From an uncultured Bacteroidota bacterium (GTDB lineage Bacteria > Bacteroidota > Bacteroidia > Bacteroidales > P3): a DNA stretch of 54,337 nt. Location of the stretch: NCBI GenBank assembly GCA_902774395.1, contig CACYIK010000017.1, positions 1 to 54,337 on the forward strand, read 5' to 3'. Positions 39,293-48,393 of this stretch are shown here, in pieces (within the stretch, counting starts at the first letter, position 1; each line of letters opens with the position of its first letter). The notes beneath the pieces are model-generated. The model was given only the letters and a program-made list of their open reading frames with translations. It ran no database searches and had not been told where the DNA came from. A program made the translations under genes and the position numbers.

Positions 39293-40603
39293 TCACTGAA
39301 TGTTGTAGTCGACAGGTTTTGCCGTCTCGTGGTCGACGCCGAAGGGGTCGGGCGTTTCTGTGGTTGTAGTTTGTTTGGCAGCGCTGTCTTTTTTGTACTC
39401 AAGGCCGCGCTCGGGGCGACGGCAGTTGCTCATGTTGTCCTGGATGCGAGCAACGTCTTCTTCGGACAGGGCTTTGTTGGCGCTGACGAAGCGTTCGCGC
39501 TGGTAGGGGAATGTCTCGGCCAATTCACCACTGTAGTAGAAGTCGAAGCCAATGCCGCCGAAGGTGTAGATGCGTCCTCCCACCTCGATGTGGCTGCCGC
39601 CCGCGACGGGGTCGGCTTTGGGTATCGATTGAGAGAAGCCGACGTTGAAGAGGGTGAAGAGCACGTCGGGACGGTCGCTGATGTCGAAGCCGGCGCGGCG
39701 CCACTGCAGCATGGTCTGGTGCAGGATACATCCGGTGTAGATGTAGCTGTAGAGGTGGTTACGATAGTCCACCAGTCGGTTGTAGCGCTCGGTGACATGG
39801 TCTTTGGTCTCGAAGTCGAGCAGGTTCTCGTAGGCTTTGCCCATGTAGTACTCTGACGTGGGATCTTTCAGGTGCTCCTCGACGGCTCGGGCGGTGAAGT
39901 CTTTGATACCGTTGACGCCGTAGGAGAACTGGCTTTGTACGCTCAGCACCTTGACGGGGCCGAGGTATTTTTTGAACATCTCGCGCTTGGAGTTGAAGAG
40001 ACGTATCTGCTCGCCCACGAGGCAGCCGACAATCATGCGGGGCTCGACGCCGGTGAGACGACCTGCCTCGTTGATGAGTGCGCTGTCGCGCAGGATGGCT
40101 TCACGCAAGGCGGGCCATTCGGGACCGTTCATCCAGGGGATGACGTTTCCGTTCTGCTGCTGCGGCACTTTGTCGAGGATGCTCGAAATCTGGCCTGCGA
40201 GGTTGTCGAGGTCTTTGTTTTCGCCCATATAGATGCGCGCGGCGGCAATCATGCGGTCGACGACGAGGGGGTTGTTGCTGTGTTGTGCCGCCGTGATGAT
40301 GAGGCGTGCGTTGACGGGGTAGTAACGCGCCAAAGCTGCCATCTGGCCGTAGCGGTTGGCCCATTCGGCGTCAATCTGCTCTTGTGTGAGCTTGGCGTCT
40401 TTGAGTTCTTCAATCTCCGACACCGACATCAGGGAGCGGTAGTTCTCGTCGACGGCGCCGCCGTTGTTGGTCCATCCGAATTGATAGACGGCCCAGGCGC
40501 CGATGATGGCGAAGCCCGCACCGGCAAAGAGAAGTTCAACGATGTTGAACGTTTTGCGCCACCAAGGGCGCTGCTTGAATTCAGTCCAAATTTCTTTTAT
40601 CAT
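39293..40603 (-). CDS. membrane-anchored protein of unknown function
   Basis: The product is 436 residues with one N-terminal helix (about 21-42) and a large periplasmic part. The segment LTGVEPRMIVGCLVGEQIRLF and the FSYGVNGIKDFTA motif hint at a lysozyme- or transglycosylase-like core, but catalytic residues cannot be assigned. The C-terminus is low-complexity (TTTTETPDPFG). It overlaps nhaD by 4 bp and would be translated with it. I do not recognise the family with confidence. Confidence 0.6.
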   Translation of the reverse strand: MIKEIWTEFKQRPWWRKTFNIVELLFAGAGFAIIGAWAVYQFGWTNNGGAVDENYRSLMSVSEIEELKDAKLTQEQIDAEWANRYGQMAALARYYPVNARLIITAAQHSNNPLVVDRMIAAARIYMGENKDLDNLAGQISSILDKVPQQQNGNVIPWMNGPEWPALREAILRDSALINEAGRLTGVEPRMIVGCLVGEQIRLFNSKREMFKKYLGPVKVLSVQSQFSYGVNGIKDFTARAVEEHLKDPTSEYYMGKAYENLLDFETKDHVTERYNRLVDYRNHLYSYIYTGCILHQTMLQWRRAGFDISDRPDVLFTLFNVGFSQSIPKADPVAGGSHIEVGGRIYTFGGIGFDFYYSGELAETFPYQRERFVSANKALSEEDVARIQDNMSNCRRPERGLEYKKDSAAKQTTTTETPDPFGVDHETAKPVDYNIQ

Positions 40604-42003
40604 ACCATTTCACTCCACCAGGAGTAGGGTTCTAATGCCAAATTCATGGCGATAAACACTATGGCACCGGCGATATAGCCCACGAGTGCCAGCCAGGATA
40701 TTTTCTTGAGATACCAGATGAAGTCGATTTTCTCCATGCCCATGACGGCCACGCCTGCGGCTGAGCCGATGATGAGGAGCGATCCGCCAGTGCCGGCACA
40801 GTAGGCCAGGAACTCCCAGAAGGGATGGTTCTGGATGAAGATGGCGTCGGCGCCTTCGAAGGGATACATGCCCATGGCGGCAGCCACCAGCGGCACATTG
40901 TCGACGACGGAAGAGAGCACGCCGATGATGAGGTCGATGAAGAAGAATCCGGGAACGTCGGTGCCGAAGGCACTGTTCAGACTGCCGGCCAAGCCGCCCA
41001 GGATACCAGCCACCTTGAGGCAGGAGACAGCCATTAGGATGCCGAGGAAGAAGAGGATGGTGGGCACGTCGATATGCTCAAGGGTAGAGACGGCCGTGGG
41101 CATCTTCGTGCCATCTTTGGAGTATTTGTGGCTTATGATTTCGGTGGTAATCCAGAGGATTCCGAGGCCGAAGAGCATGCCGAGGTAGGGAGGCAGGTGG
41201 GTGAGGGTCTTGAAGACGGGCACGAAGACCAAGGCGGAGACACCCATGATGAGGATAAGCTTGCGGTAGCGCGGCTTGATCTCGAAGCCGGTCTCGCTTT
41301 CTTCAGGACGCTGGATGTCGCCCTTGAGGGTGTGGCCGAGGATGAGCACGGGAACGACCATGCAGACAAGGCTGGGGATGAGAGTTTTGACGATGATATT
41401 GACAGTGGTGACCTGTCCCTTGATCCAGAGCATGATGGTGGTGACGTCGCCGATGGGACTCCATGCGCCACCGGCGTTGGCGGCGAGGATGACCATGCCA
41501 GCGAAGAGCCAGCGCTCTTTCTTGTCGGCGATGAGTTTCCTTAACAATGCTATCATCACGATGGCCGTGGTCATGTTGTCGAGCAGGGCCGAGAGGAAGA
41601 AGGTGAGGATGGAGATGACCCAGAGGAGTTTCTTCTTGTTGGTGGTGACAATCTTGTCGGTGATGACGCGGAAGCCCTGGTAGTCTTCAATCAGGGTGAC
41701 GATGGTCATGGCACCCAGCAGGAAGAACACGATCTCCGCCGTTTCGCCGAGATTCTCAATGAGGTTGCTGGAGATGAAGGAATGCCAGCCTCTATTCGGA
41801 TCTTTGATGATGGAAAGGATGTCGGCATCGGCTTTGACGGTGGGGTCGAGCATACCAGTGAAGGTCGCTTCGCAGAAAACGAAGAACGACCAAAGTGCGG
41901 TGCCTAACAGCAGGGCTGTGGCTGTTTTGTTGATTCGGAACGGATGCTCCATCGCTATGAAGAAGTATCCGATGATGAATATGGTAACGAGAGCTACTAC
42001 CAT
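40600..42003 (-). CDS. nhaD: Na+/H+ antiporter, NhaD family
   Basis: The product is 467 residues with about 12 membrane helices. NhaD-type segments are visible: ALLDNMTTAIVMIALL, NAGGAWSPIGDVTTIMLWIKG, SSVVDNVPLVAAAMGMYP and GTGGSLLIIGSAAGVAVMG. It exports Na+ or Li+ in exchange for protons at alkaline pH. It starts 40 bp after yidC and overlaps the following gene, so it is part of the yidC transcription unit. Confidence 0.93.
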   Translation of the reverse strand: MVVALVTIFIIGYFFIAMEHPFRINKTATALLLGTALWSFFVFCEATFTGMLDPTVKADADILSIIKDPNRGWHSFISSNLIENLGETAEIVFFLLGAMTIVTLIEDYQGFRVITDKIVTTNKKKLLWVISILTFFLSALLDNMTTAIVMIALLRKLIADKKERWLFAGMVILAANAGGAWSPIGDVTTIMLWIKGQVTTVNIIVKTLIPSLVCMVVPVLILGHTLKGDIQRPEESETGFEIKPRYRKLILIMGVSALVFVPVFKTLTHLPPYLGMLFGLGILWITTEIISHKYSKDGTKMPTAVSTLEHIDVPTILFFLGILMAVSCLKVAGILGGLAGSLNSAFGTDVPGFFFIDLIIGVLSSVVDNVPLVAAAMGMYPFEGADAIFIQNHPFWEFLAYCAGTGGSLLIIGSAAGVAVMGMEKIDFIWYLKKISWLALVGYIAGAIVFIAMNLALEPYSWWSEMV

Positions 42004-42027
42004 GTTTTTTGTGTTTTAGGTGTTGTT

Positions 42028-42055
42028 GTTTATCGTTTATTGTTTATCGTCTATT
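42028..42055. repeat. heptamer array covering yidC stop codon
   Basis: GTTTATC, GTTTATT, GTTTATC and GTCTATT are four 7-bp units. The yidC stop (42044-42046) lies inside the array. Confidence 0.85.
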
Positions 42056-44002
42056 TTGTTGTTTCTCGCGTTGCTTCTGCATGGCTTCGGCCTGTTTCTG
42101 CATCTCTTCGAGACGTTTGGCGAAGTTACTTTTCTTCTTGGGTTTGCCGGCGGCGTTCTTGGCGTAGGCGGCCATACGGGCGCGAACCTTCTTCTCATCG
42201 GTGAACTTACGGATGAGAATCATGGTGGTCATGGTGAAGGTGAGCGATACCAGATAGTAGAGGTTCAGTCCGGCGCTCTGGCTGTTGAAGATGAAGAGCA
42301 TCATGAAGGGCATGAAATACATCACGAACTTCATGCCGGGCATGGTCTGGGTGCCCGCTTGCTGCTTCATGGTGTACCAGGTATAGAAGAACTGCATGCC
42401 GAACATCAGGAGGCAGAAGAGGGAGATATGGTCACCGTAGAGCGGAATGTTGAATCCGAAGTCGAGGATGGAGTCGTAGGTGGAGAGGTCGTCGCACCAG
42501 AGGAACGATTTCTGGCGCAGCTCGATAGCCTGGGGGAAGAACATGAACATGGCCGTGAGGAAGGGCATCTGCAGCAGCACGGGGAGGCAGCCCGCCATGG
42601 GACTATAGCCTGCGCTCTTCTGCAGGGCCATCATGGCCTGCTGTTTCTGCATGGCCTGTTCTTTCTTGGGGAATTTCTGGTTGAGGGCGTCCATCTCGGG
42701 TTTGAGGATGCGCATGATGGCGCCGCCGCGGTAGCTCTTGTAGACCAAGGGCAGCAGCAACAGACGGATGAGCAGGGTGAAGATGATGATGATGATACCG
42801 TAGTTCCAGTTGAACTGCTCCAGGAAGTTGAAGGCTGGGATGATGAGCCATCGGCTGATGTTCTTCGAGATGAAGGTCCAGCCAAGGGGCAGCATCTTGT
42901 CGAAATCGCGGTCGAAGGCGCGGAGGTCGCGGAACTTGGTGGGACCGAAATAGAAGCCCATGTGCAGTTCTTTGGTGTCGTGACCGAAGGGTATGCCGAG
43001 GGTGGCATACATGTCGGTGAGGTAGTTGCGCATGGTGTCGCCCTTGTCGGTACGCACCTTGAGTTCGGCGTTTTCGAAGGGAGTCGATTCGGCGGTGAGG
43101 ATGGCGCTGAAGTACTGCTGTTTGAAGGCTATCCATTCGAGCTGGTTCTTGACCTGCTCGGTGACATCTTTGCCGGCGGTGAGGTCATCGACATCGTCCT
43201 CGACGGGCTTGTAGTAGATGCTGGTGTAGGTGCGCTCGCTGCGGGTACCCTCACGGGCTTGCTCCTGGCGCAGCATGCGGTTTCTCCACTGCAGGTCGAC
43301 GCGGTTGTCGCTGAGGATGAACTCCTCGAGACCCACGAAGTTGATGTCGAAGCCTACCTCGTAGCTGTCGCCACGGACGGTGTAGACGAACTCGAGGTAG
43401 TGTTTGCCGGCGGCGGCATTGCTGTCGAGGGCGGCAGAAATGTCGGCGCGCATGCTGATGCGCAGCGAATCGCCAGCCTTGACGGTGAGGGTGTCGCCGT
43501 TCCAGGCGTGTCCGTCAATAAGGGTGCTGAAGGTGATGTCTTGGGTGTTGACAGTAAGACCTTCTGTGGTAGAGAAGATAAGGTTGAGGTTGTCGTCGGC
43601 AGGGGTGATGAGTTCGAGGATCTGCTTGTCGAAGGTCTGGTAGTCGGCCAGCACCACTTTGTTGATGCGGGCGCCTTTGGAGTAGAATTCGAGGCTCATG
43701 CGCTCGCTCTTCACGGGGATGAGGATGCCCTCGCCTGTGCAGGCGTTGAACGAGCCCATATCGGTGGTCTGGGCGGTGGCGGCGATAGCGGCGCTGTCGC
43801 CTGCTGCGACCAACGAGTCTACCGTTGCCTGTGCCGTGGCGATGGAGTCGGCTATCCTTTTCTCTTCTGCCTTGCGTGTGGAGTCCTCGATATAGGCTTT
43901 TCTCATTTTTGCTCTTTCCTCCTCGGTGGGGGCGGTCCAAGCCATATATCCTACGAAGATTCCGAAGATAAGAACCAGTCCAATGATAGATTTTTTGTCC
44001 AT
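42044..44002 (-). CDS. yidC: membrane protein insertase YidC
   Basis: The product is 652 residues from ATG 44002 (MDKKSIIGLVLIFGIFVGYM). A longer frame to 44110 passes through the promoter. An N-terminal helix, a large periplasmic domain (about 55-370) and five C-terminal helices with the YidC signature (INWNYGIIIIIFTLLIRLLLLPL, PILLQMPF-like motif VLLQMPFLTAMF) end in a charged tail with coiled-coil character. YidC inserts and folds inner-membrane proteins with SecYEG. It heads the leftward yidC-nhaD-lipoprotein operon. Confidence 0.96.
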   Translation of the reverse strand: MDKKSIIGLVLIFGIFVGYMAWTAPTEEERAKMRKAYIEDSTRKAEEKRIADSIATAQATVDSLVAAGDSAAIAATAQTTDMGSFNACTGEGILIPVKSERMSLEFYSKGARINKVVLADYQTFDKQILELITPADDNLNLIFSTTEGLTVNTQDITFSTLIDGHAWNGDTLTVKAGDSLRISMRADISAALDSNAAAGKHYLEFVYTVRGDSYEVGFDINFVGLEEFILSDNRVDLQWRNRMLRQEQAREGTRSERTYTSIYYKPVEDDVDDLTAGKDVTEQVKNQLEWIAFKQQYFSAILTAESTPFENAELKVRTDKGDTMRNYLTDMYATLGIPFGHDTKELHMGFYFGPTKFRDLRAFDRDFDKMLPLGWTFISKNISRWLIIPAFNFLEQFNWNYGIIIIIFTLLIRLLLLPLVYKSYRGGAIMRILKPEMDALNQKFPKKEQAMQKQQAMMALQKSAGYSPMAGCLPVLLQMPFLTAMFMFFPQAIELRQKSFLWCDDLSTYDSILDFGFNIPLYGDHISLFCLLMFGMQFFYTWYTMKQQAGTQTMPGMKFVMYFMPFMMLFIFNSQSAGLNLYYLVSLTFTMTTMILIRKFTDEKKVRARMAAYAKNAAGKPKKKSNFAKRLEEMQKQAEAMQKQREKQQNRR

Positions 44003-44078
44003 TTCTGTTAGGTCGTTTTCTTTCTTAATAGTTATTATACAATAGTTTGTCTTCCCTTTCTGCAAAGGGTTTAATTTG

Positions 44079-44086
44079 CAAATATA
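44079..44086 (-). promoter_or_regulatory. -7 element of yidC
   Basis: TATATTTG on the minus strand lies 77 bp before the ATG at 44002. It excludes the longer 44110 start, which lies upstream of it. Confidence 0.6.
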
Positions 44087-44143
44087 CGAAAAAAAATATA
44101 TAATGTACAATAATGTAAAAGTTTTTTGCGTTATTTGCTTGTT

Positions 44144-45511
44144 ATGAAGAAATTATTCGTTTGTCTTTTTGTCCTGCTGCCGACGATGGCGATGGCGTAT
44201 GATTTTTCGCTGGCGGTGCCTAGCGGTCAGACGCTGTATTTCAACTATGTAGAGGGTGGGGTAGAGGTAACCTATCCCAATAGTGGTTCTTCCATGGTAA
44301 ATGCATGGAATGGATATACTAAACCCACGGGAGCGATAGTGATACCTTCTTCTGTGACATATCAGGGGATTGTCTATCAAGTGAAGTCGGTAGGTCCTTT
44401 TGCCTTGTATGGCTGCAATAGTCATACTTCGTTGGTGATTTCCGAGGGTATTACTTCTTTGGGTAACAGTGCATTCAGCCATAATACGGCTATGACCATG
44501 GCTTCTGTTCCGGCATCGGTGACCAGTGTGGGTAGTCAGACTTTTGGCAACTGCGATGCTTTGTCGGATGTCTGGATTTATGCCTCGGTGCCGCCCACGA
44601 CAGCCACGGGGGCTTTCTTCCAAACAGACTTGACGTCTAGCACATTGCATGTCAACTGCAGTAGCGACAGTATCTATGGCGCGACGGCTCCCTGGAGCAG
44701 TTTCGGCACCATAGTGTCCATGCCGTGTATGGTGACAATCTCCACGGCGGTGAACGACCCGGCCCGTGGCTCTGTTACGGGTGGCGACTCCTATGTTTAT
44801 GGTGCACAAGTGGTGCTCGCGGCACAGCCGGCGACGGGATATGCTTTTATCTGCTGGAATGATGGTAATACGCAGAATCCAAGGACCTTGGTGGCGGAGC
44901 AGGACGTTACTCTGACGGCGATGTTCTATGCACTTATTCATGACACCATAGAACTCCATGATACCACAGTTGTCCACGATACGATATATGACACTATCCA
45001 TGTGACGGATACGTTGAACCTGATAGATACTATGTATGTGACAGATACTGTGCATGTGACGGATACCATTCCGCTGACATATTACCAGCTGCAGGTGTTC
45101 TCCGACAACAATGCCTTGGGTGTGGGAGTAGGAAGTGCGCGCCTGCTTGCCGGCAGTGAGGTGGAAATCTGCGCGTTGCCATTGGAGGGAGGGCGTTTCC
45201 TGAACTGGAGTGATGGCGTTAGCGACAACCCTCGCCGTGTCGTTGTCAATGCTGACCGCACCCTGACTGCGCAGTTTGATAGGTTGGGTATCCCGCCAGT
45301 GACATCTCCCGGGTGGCACGTGAGTGTCTCCGACAGACTGCTGACGGTGGAGAATGTCAAGGGAGAGCGGGTGCGTCTCTATGATACCGCAGGAAGACTG
45401 GTGGAAGAGGTGCAATCTGTTGGTAATGATGTTTTTGTCACGGTACGTTCGGCGGGTGTCTACATCGTCCGCGTGGGTGAATTTGGGGCACAAAAAGTGG
45501 TCATTGAATAA
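44144..45511 (+). CDS. BspA-like leucine-rich-repeat protein with C-terminal sorting domain
   Basis: The product is 455 residues from ATG 44144 (MKKLFVCLFV), with a signal peptide. LRR_5/BspA units (LVISEGITSLGNSAFSHN) come first, then an InlB B-type repeat-like region (NDGNTQNPRTLV; SDGVSDNPRRVV) flanking a tandem DTI/DTV-rich spacer (HDTIELHDTTVVHDTIYDTI). The C-terminus (GERVRLYDTAGRLVEEV...) is a typical type IX secretion sorting domain. It is expected to be exported to the cell surface, probably in adhesion. A TTATTTG just upstream is a possible -7 element. Confidence 0.85.
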   Translation: MKKLFVCLFVLLPTMAMAYDFSLAVPSGQTLYFNYVEGGVEVTYPNSGSSMVNAWNGYTKPTGAIVIPSSVTYQGIVYQVKSVGPFALYGCNSHTSLVISEGITSLGNSAFSHNTAMTMASVPASVTSVGSQTFGNCDALSDVWIYASVPPTTATGAFFQTDLTSSTLHVNCSSDSIYGATAPWSSFGTIVSMPCMVTISTAVNDPARGSVTGGDSYVYGAQVVLAAQPATGYAFICWNDGNTQNPRTLVAEQDVTLTAMFYALIHDTIELHDTTVVHDTIYDTIHVTDTLNLIDTMYVTDTVHVTDTIPLTYYQLQVFSDNNALGVGVGSARLLAGSEVEICALPLEGGRFLNWSDGVSDNPRRVVVNADRTLTAQFDRLGIPPVTSPGWHVSVSDRLLTVENVKGERVRLYDTAGRLVEEVQSVGNDVFVTVRSAGVYIVRVGEFGAQKVVIE

Positions 45512-45540
45512 CTTTTTTATTCTATATATAAAAAAAGTCG

Positions 45541-45548
45541 TATATTTG
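45541..45548 (+). promoter_or_regulatory. promoter of the MBL hydrolase gene
   Basis: TATATTTG lies 28 bp before the ATG at 45577, with a T-rich stretch about 20 bp upstream in the -33 position. Confidence 0.65.
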
Positions 45549-45576
45549 CATTTTCTAGGTAAAAATGTAATATACA

Positions 45577-46977
45577 ATGAAACTGCAATTTATGGGTGCT
45601 GCCCGTGAGGTGACGGGGAGCAAACATCTGATAACGACCAAAAGTGGGCTGAAAATCCTGTTGGATTGTGGCATGTACCAGGGTAAGGGTCTGGAGACCG
45701 ATGCCATGAACCGCGACCTGGGCTTCGAACCATCGGAGATAGACTACCTGATCCTTTCCCATGCCCATATCGACCATAGCGGTCTTATCCCCTATATCTA
45801 CAAGAATGGTTTCCGTGGCACCGTGCTTTGCACTCCTGCCACGCGCGACCTCTGCGCCATCATGCTGGCCGACGCCGGCCGCATCCAGATGCAGGATACC
45901 GCCACCTTCAACAAGAAGCGTAAAAGCCAAGGTCTGGACCCCGTGGAGCCTATCTACGACGAGCAGGATGCCCAGCAGTGCATGAGCTGCTTTATCAGTG
46001 TGCCTTACCACAAGAAGTTCAATATCGAGGGCGAGGTGACGGTGGAATTCTTCGATGCCGGCCATATCTTGGGTTCGGCACTTGTCTACCTTGAGATTAA
46101 GGACGGCCGTCGCAAGATACGGCTGGGCTTCACGGGCGACATTGGACGTTATGACAAGCAGATTCTGAAAGACCCGGAGCCGTTCCCCCAGGTAGACTAC
46201 CTCATCATGGAGAGCACTTATGGTGACCGGCTGCATGAGAGCATGAAGAATGCCGAGCAGGAACTGCTGATGGCGGTGCTCGACACCTGCACCAAGAAGA
46301 AGGGTAAGCTCATCATCCCCAGCTTCGCCATCGGACGTGCACAGGAGATTATCTATGCCCTCGACCGGCTGGAGCATGCCAAACTGCTGCCCGATATCGA
46401 TGTCTTTGTCGACAGTCCGCTAAGTATCAGCGCCACCGATATCATGCGTCTGCATACCGAGTGCTTCAACGAGGATATCGCCGAATACTGCAAGACCGAC
46501 CCCGACCCCTTTGGTTTCAATCGTTTGCACTATATCCAGAGCGTCATGGAAAGCAAGCAGCTCAACATACGCCACAAGCCTTGTGTCATCATCGCCGCCA
46601 GCGGCATGATGGAGGCTGGACGTGTGAAGCACCACCTGGCCAACCATATCGATAATCCTGCGACGACCATCCTCTGCGTGGGCTACTGCGAGCCCTCGAC
46701 GCTGGGAGCGAAGATTATGCGCGGTGACGAGACCGTGAGTATCTTCGGCCAGCCGCACAAGGTGCGTGCCGAGTTGCGCCGCATCGACTCCCTCTCCGGT
46801 CATGGCGACTACAAGGAAATGATGCGCTATATCGGTTGTCTGGACAAGCATAAGGTCAAAGGGCTCTTCATCGTCCATGGCGAGGAGGAGACTCAGCGCA
46901 ACTTTGCCCAGATACTTGGTGAAGACGGATGGAAACACATCACGATACCGGCTTTCCGTGAGGAGGTGGAGCTGTAA
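45577..46977 (+). CDS. MBL-fold / beta-CASP RNase-like hydrolase
   Basis: The product is 466 residues. It has the MBL motif SHAHIDHSG (HxHxDH), a beta-CASP domain and C-terminal KVRAELRRIDSLSGHGDYKEM. The length and motifs fit the YsgG/CPSF-like exonuclease family whose members process RNA with two zinc ions. It is followed by the NUC endonuclease gene, 13 bp away. Confidence 0.92.
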   Translation: MKLQFMGAAREVTGSKHLITTKSGLKILLDCGMYQGKGLETDAMNRDLGFEPSEIDYLILSHAHIDHSGLIPYIYKNGFRGTVLCTPATRDLCAIMLADAGRIQMQDTATFNKKRKSQGLDPVEPIYDEQDAQQCMSCFISVPYHKKFNIEGEVTVEFFDAGHILGSALVYLEIKDGRRKIRLGFTGDIGRYDKQILKDPEPFPQVDYLIMESTYGDRLHESMKNAEQELLMAVLDTCTKKKGKLIIPSFAIGRAQEIIYALDRLEHAKLLPDIDVFVDSPLSISATDIMRLHTECFNEDIAEYCKTDPDPFGFNRLHYIQSVMESKQLNIRHKPCVIIAASGMMEAGRVKHHLANHIDNPATTILCVGYCEPSTLGAKIMRGDETVSIFGQPHKVRAELRRIDSLSGHGDYKEMMRYIGCLDKHKVKGLFIVHGEEETQRNFAQILGEDGWKHITIPAFREEVEL

Positions 46978-46990
46978 GGAATAGAGGATA

Positions 46991-47761
46991 ATGAGACGTT
47001 GGTTGTTCATAGGAGTAATGGTGGCCGTCGCCGCGTTGACGGTGGGCTTCTGGGCTTCCCAGCGGCCTGCCAATGCTATTGTGACGGTTCAAGGACTCGA
47101 GTTGCCGCAGTATGCGGCCGACGAGGACGTGGTCACGCATACGGGCTACACCGCCTCCTATAACCATCAGACGCTCTGCCCCAATTGGGTGGCGTGGGAG
47201 CTGACAGCCGAAGAGGTCGACGGAGACCTCGGTGGCAGCTACTCCTTTAGCCGCGACCCCGATGTAGAGGAACCCAAGGCTTCGCGCGAGGACTACAAGA
47301 ACTCAGGCTACGACAAGGGACACATGGCCCCCCGTGCCGACATGAAATGGAGCGAGATGGCTCTCCGCGAGAGCTACTATTTCACCAATATCTGTCCTCA
47401 GAACCACCAGATGAACTCACAGGGGTGGCGTAAGATTGAGGAACTCTCGCGCCGGCTGGCTAAGCACTATGGCAGACTGTATATTGTCTGTGGACCTATT
47501 TACAAGGAACATCGTCTCGGCACTATCGGCAGCCAGGGACTGCATGTGCCCGACCGCTTCTTTAAGGCTTTGGCTGTCACTACTGACGACGGCTACCGGA
47601 CGGTGGCGTTCATCATGGAGAATAGTCCGCAGAACAAGTCGCCACACCATTATGCCGTGAGTGTCGACAGTGTGGAGCGTATCCTCGGCCGCAACCTCTT
47701 CCCTAAGGTCGACGAGTTGGCGGAGCGCGACTACGACTGGAATGATTGGAATATAAAATAA
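46991..47761 (+). CDS. DNA/RNA non-specific endonuclease (NUC family)
   Basis: The product is 256 residues with an N-terminal signal or anchor (residues 5-20). The active-site motif GYDKGHMAPRADMKW (DRGH type, with catalytic His) and FTNICPQNHQMNSQGWRKIE match ENPP/NUC nucleases. It would be a magnesium-dependent periplasmic or secreted nuclease, possibly for nucleotide scavenging. Confidence 0.93.
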   Translation: MRRWLFIGVMVAVAALTVGFWASQRPANAIVTVQGLELPQYAADEDVVTHTGYTASYNHQTLCPNWVAWELTAEEVDGDLGGSYSFSRDPDVEEPKASREDYKNSGYDKGHMAPRADMKWSEMALRESYYFTNICPQNHQMNSQGWRKIEELSRRLAKHYGRLYIVCGPIYKEHRLGTIGSQGLHVPDRFFKALAVTTDDGYRTVAFIMENSPQNKSPHHYAVSVDSVERILGRNLFPKVDELAERDYDWNDWNIK

Positions 47762-47769
47762 TACAGGAT

Positions 47770-48270
47770 ATGAAAAAGATACTATTTGTTTTACCTCTGA
47801 CAGCATGTCTGTTGGCTACGGGATGCCGGCAGCAGGCCGAAGAACCGGAGGTGATGGATACGCTAGAGGTGAAAGCCGAGGCTCTTGGCGAGCCCATAGA
47901 CCTCGAGCTGATACCTATGACGGAAGAGAATCAGAAACAGATGGAGGCAACCGTCAGACTTGACGAACAGGAGTCTGAGGCTTCCTGCCAGGTCGCCACT
48001 CCACGCCATGTCGCCACTCCGGCTAAACCCGCCGCCAAGCCTGTGGCCTCGGCCAAAGACAATGGCAAGGCAGAGACTATCTATGTGGAGACTGACGACG
48101 CCCATGGACGTGTATGGGGCCATGTCACCATGAAGGGCGACCGCGGCACCGGCACCGTCCACGACGAGGGTGAGAACACCTGGACCGTCACCGTCACCCG
48201 CCACGGCAACGAACTCTTCGCCGTCGACCAGAACTCGCGACAGTATGTATTTAAGTTGAAGAATAAATAA
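47770..48270 (+). CDS. lipoprotein of unknown function
   Basis: The product is 166 residues from ATG 47770. The lipobox is ATGC (Cys21). An acidic/Thr-rich linker with repeated PRHVATPA and KPAAKP precedes a small C-terminal beta domain (YVETDDAHGRVWGHVTM). It starts 8 bp after the endonuclease gene. No family is assigned. Confidence 0.65.
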   Translation: MKKILFVLPLTACLLATGCRQQAEEPEVMDTLEVKAEALGEPIDLELIPMTEENQKQMEATVRLDEQESEASCQVATPRHVATPAKPAAKPVASAKDNGKAETIYVETDDAHGRVWGHVTMKGDRGTGTVHDEGENTWTVTVTRHGNELFAVDQNSRQYVFKLKNK

Positions 48271-48280
48271 GAAAGTCAAC

Positions 48281-48336
48281 GCGTACCGGAGGCACGCTTT
48301 CTCAATAACCCCTTATAGAAGGGGTGTGCGACCAAA
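48281..48336. repeat. intergenic palindromic element related to that in the PLD-helicase gene
   Basis: The GCGTACC-GGA-GGCACGC hairpin (48281-48297) is followed by CTCAATAACCCC, a TTATAGAA loop and GGGG with GACCAAA (48301-48336). The motif order of the second hairpin and its flanks matches the in-gene copy at 10085-10195. Confidence 0.7.
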
Positions 48337-48393
48337 GGGAACAAACTCCTTCTATATGTGGGGACAAGAAAAATAAAAAAATCCAATATATAA

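Noticed and set aside
42020..44011. 663-codon open frame on the plus strand opposite yidC
   Set aside because: It is a shadow of yidC: the opposite strand carries all YidC motifs and the plus frame has a His/Gly/Val/Leu-biased composition with no domain.
44153..45577. 474-codon open frame opposite the LRR protein
   Set aside because: It is antisense to a gene with a signal peptide and sorting domain. Its residues are His/Arg/Ile-rich and have no recognisable domain.
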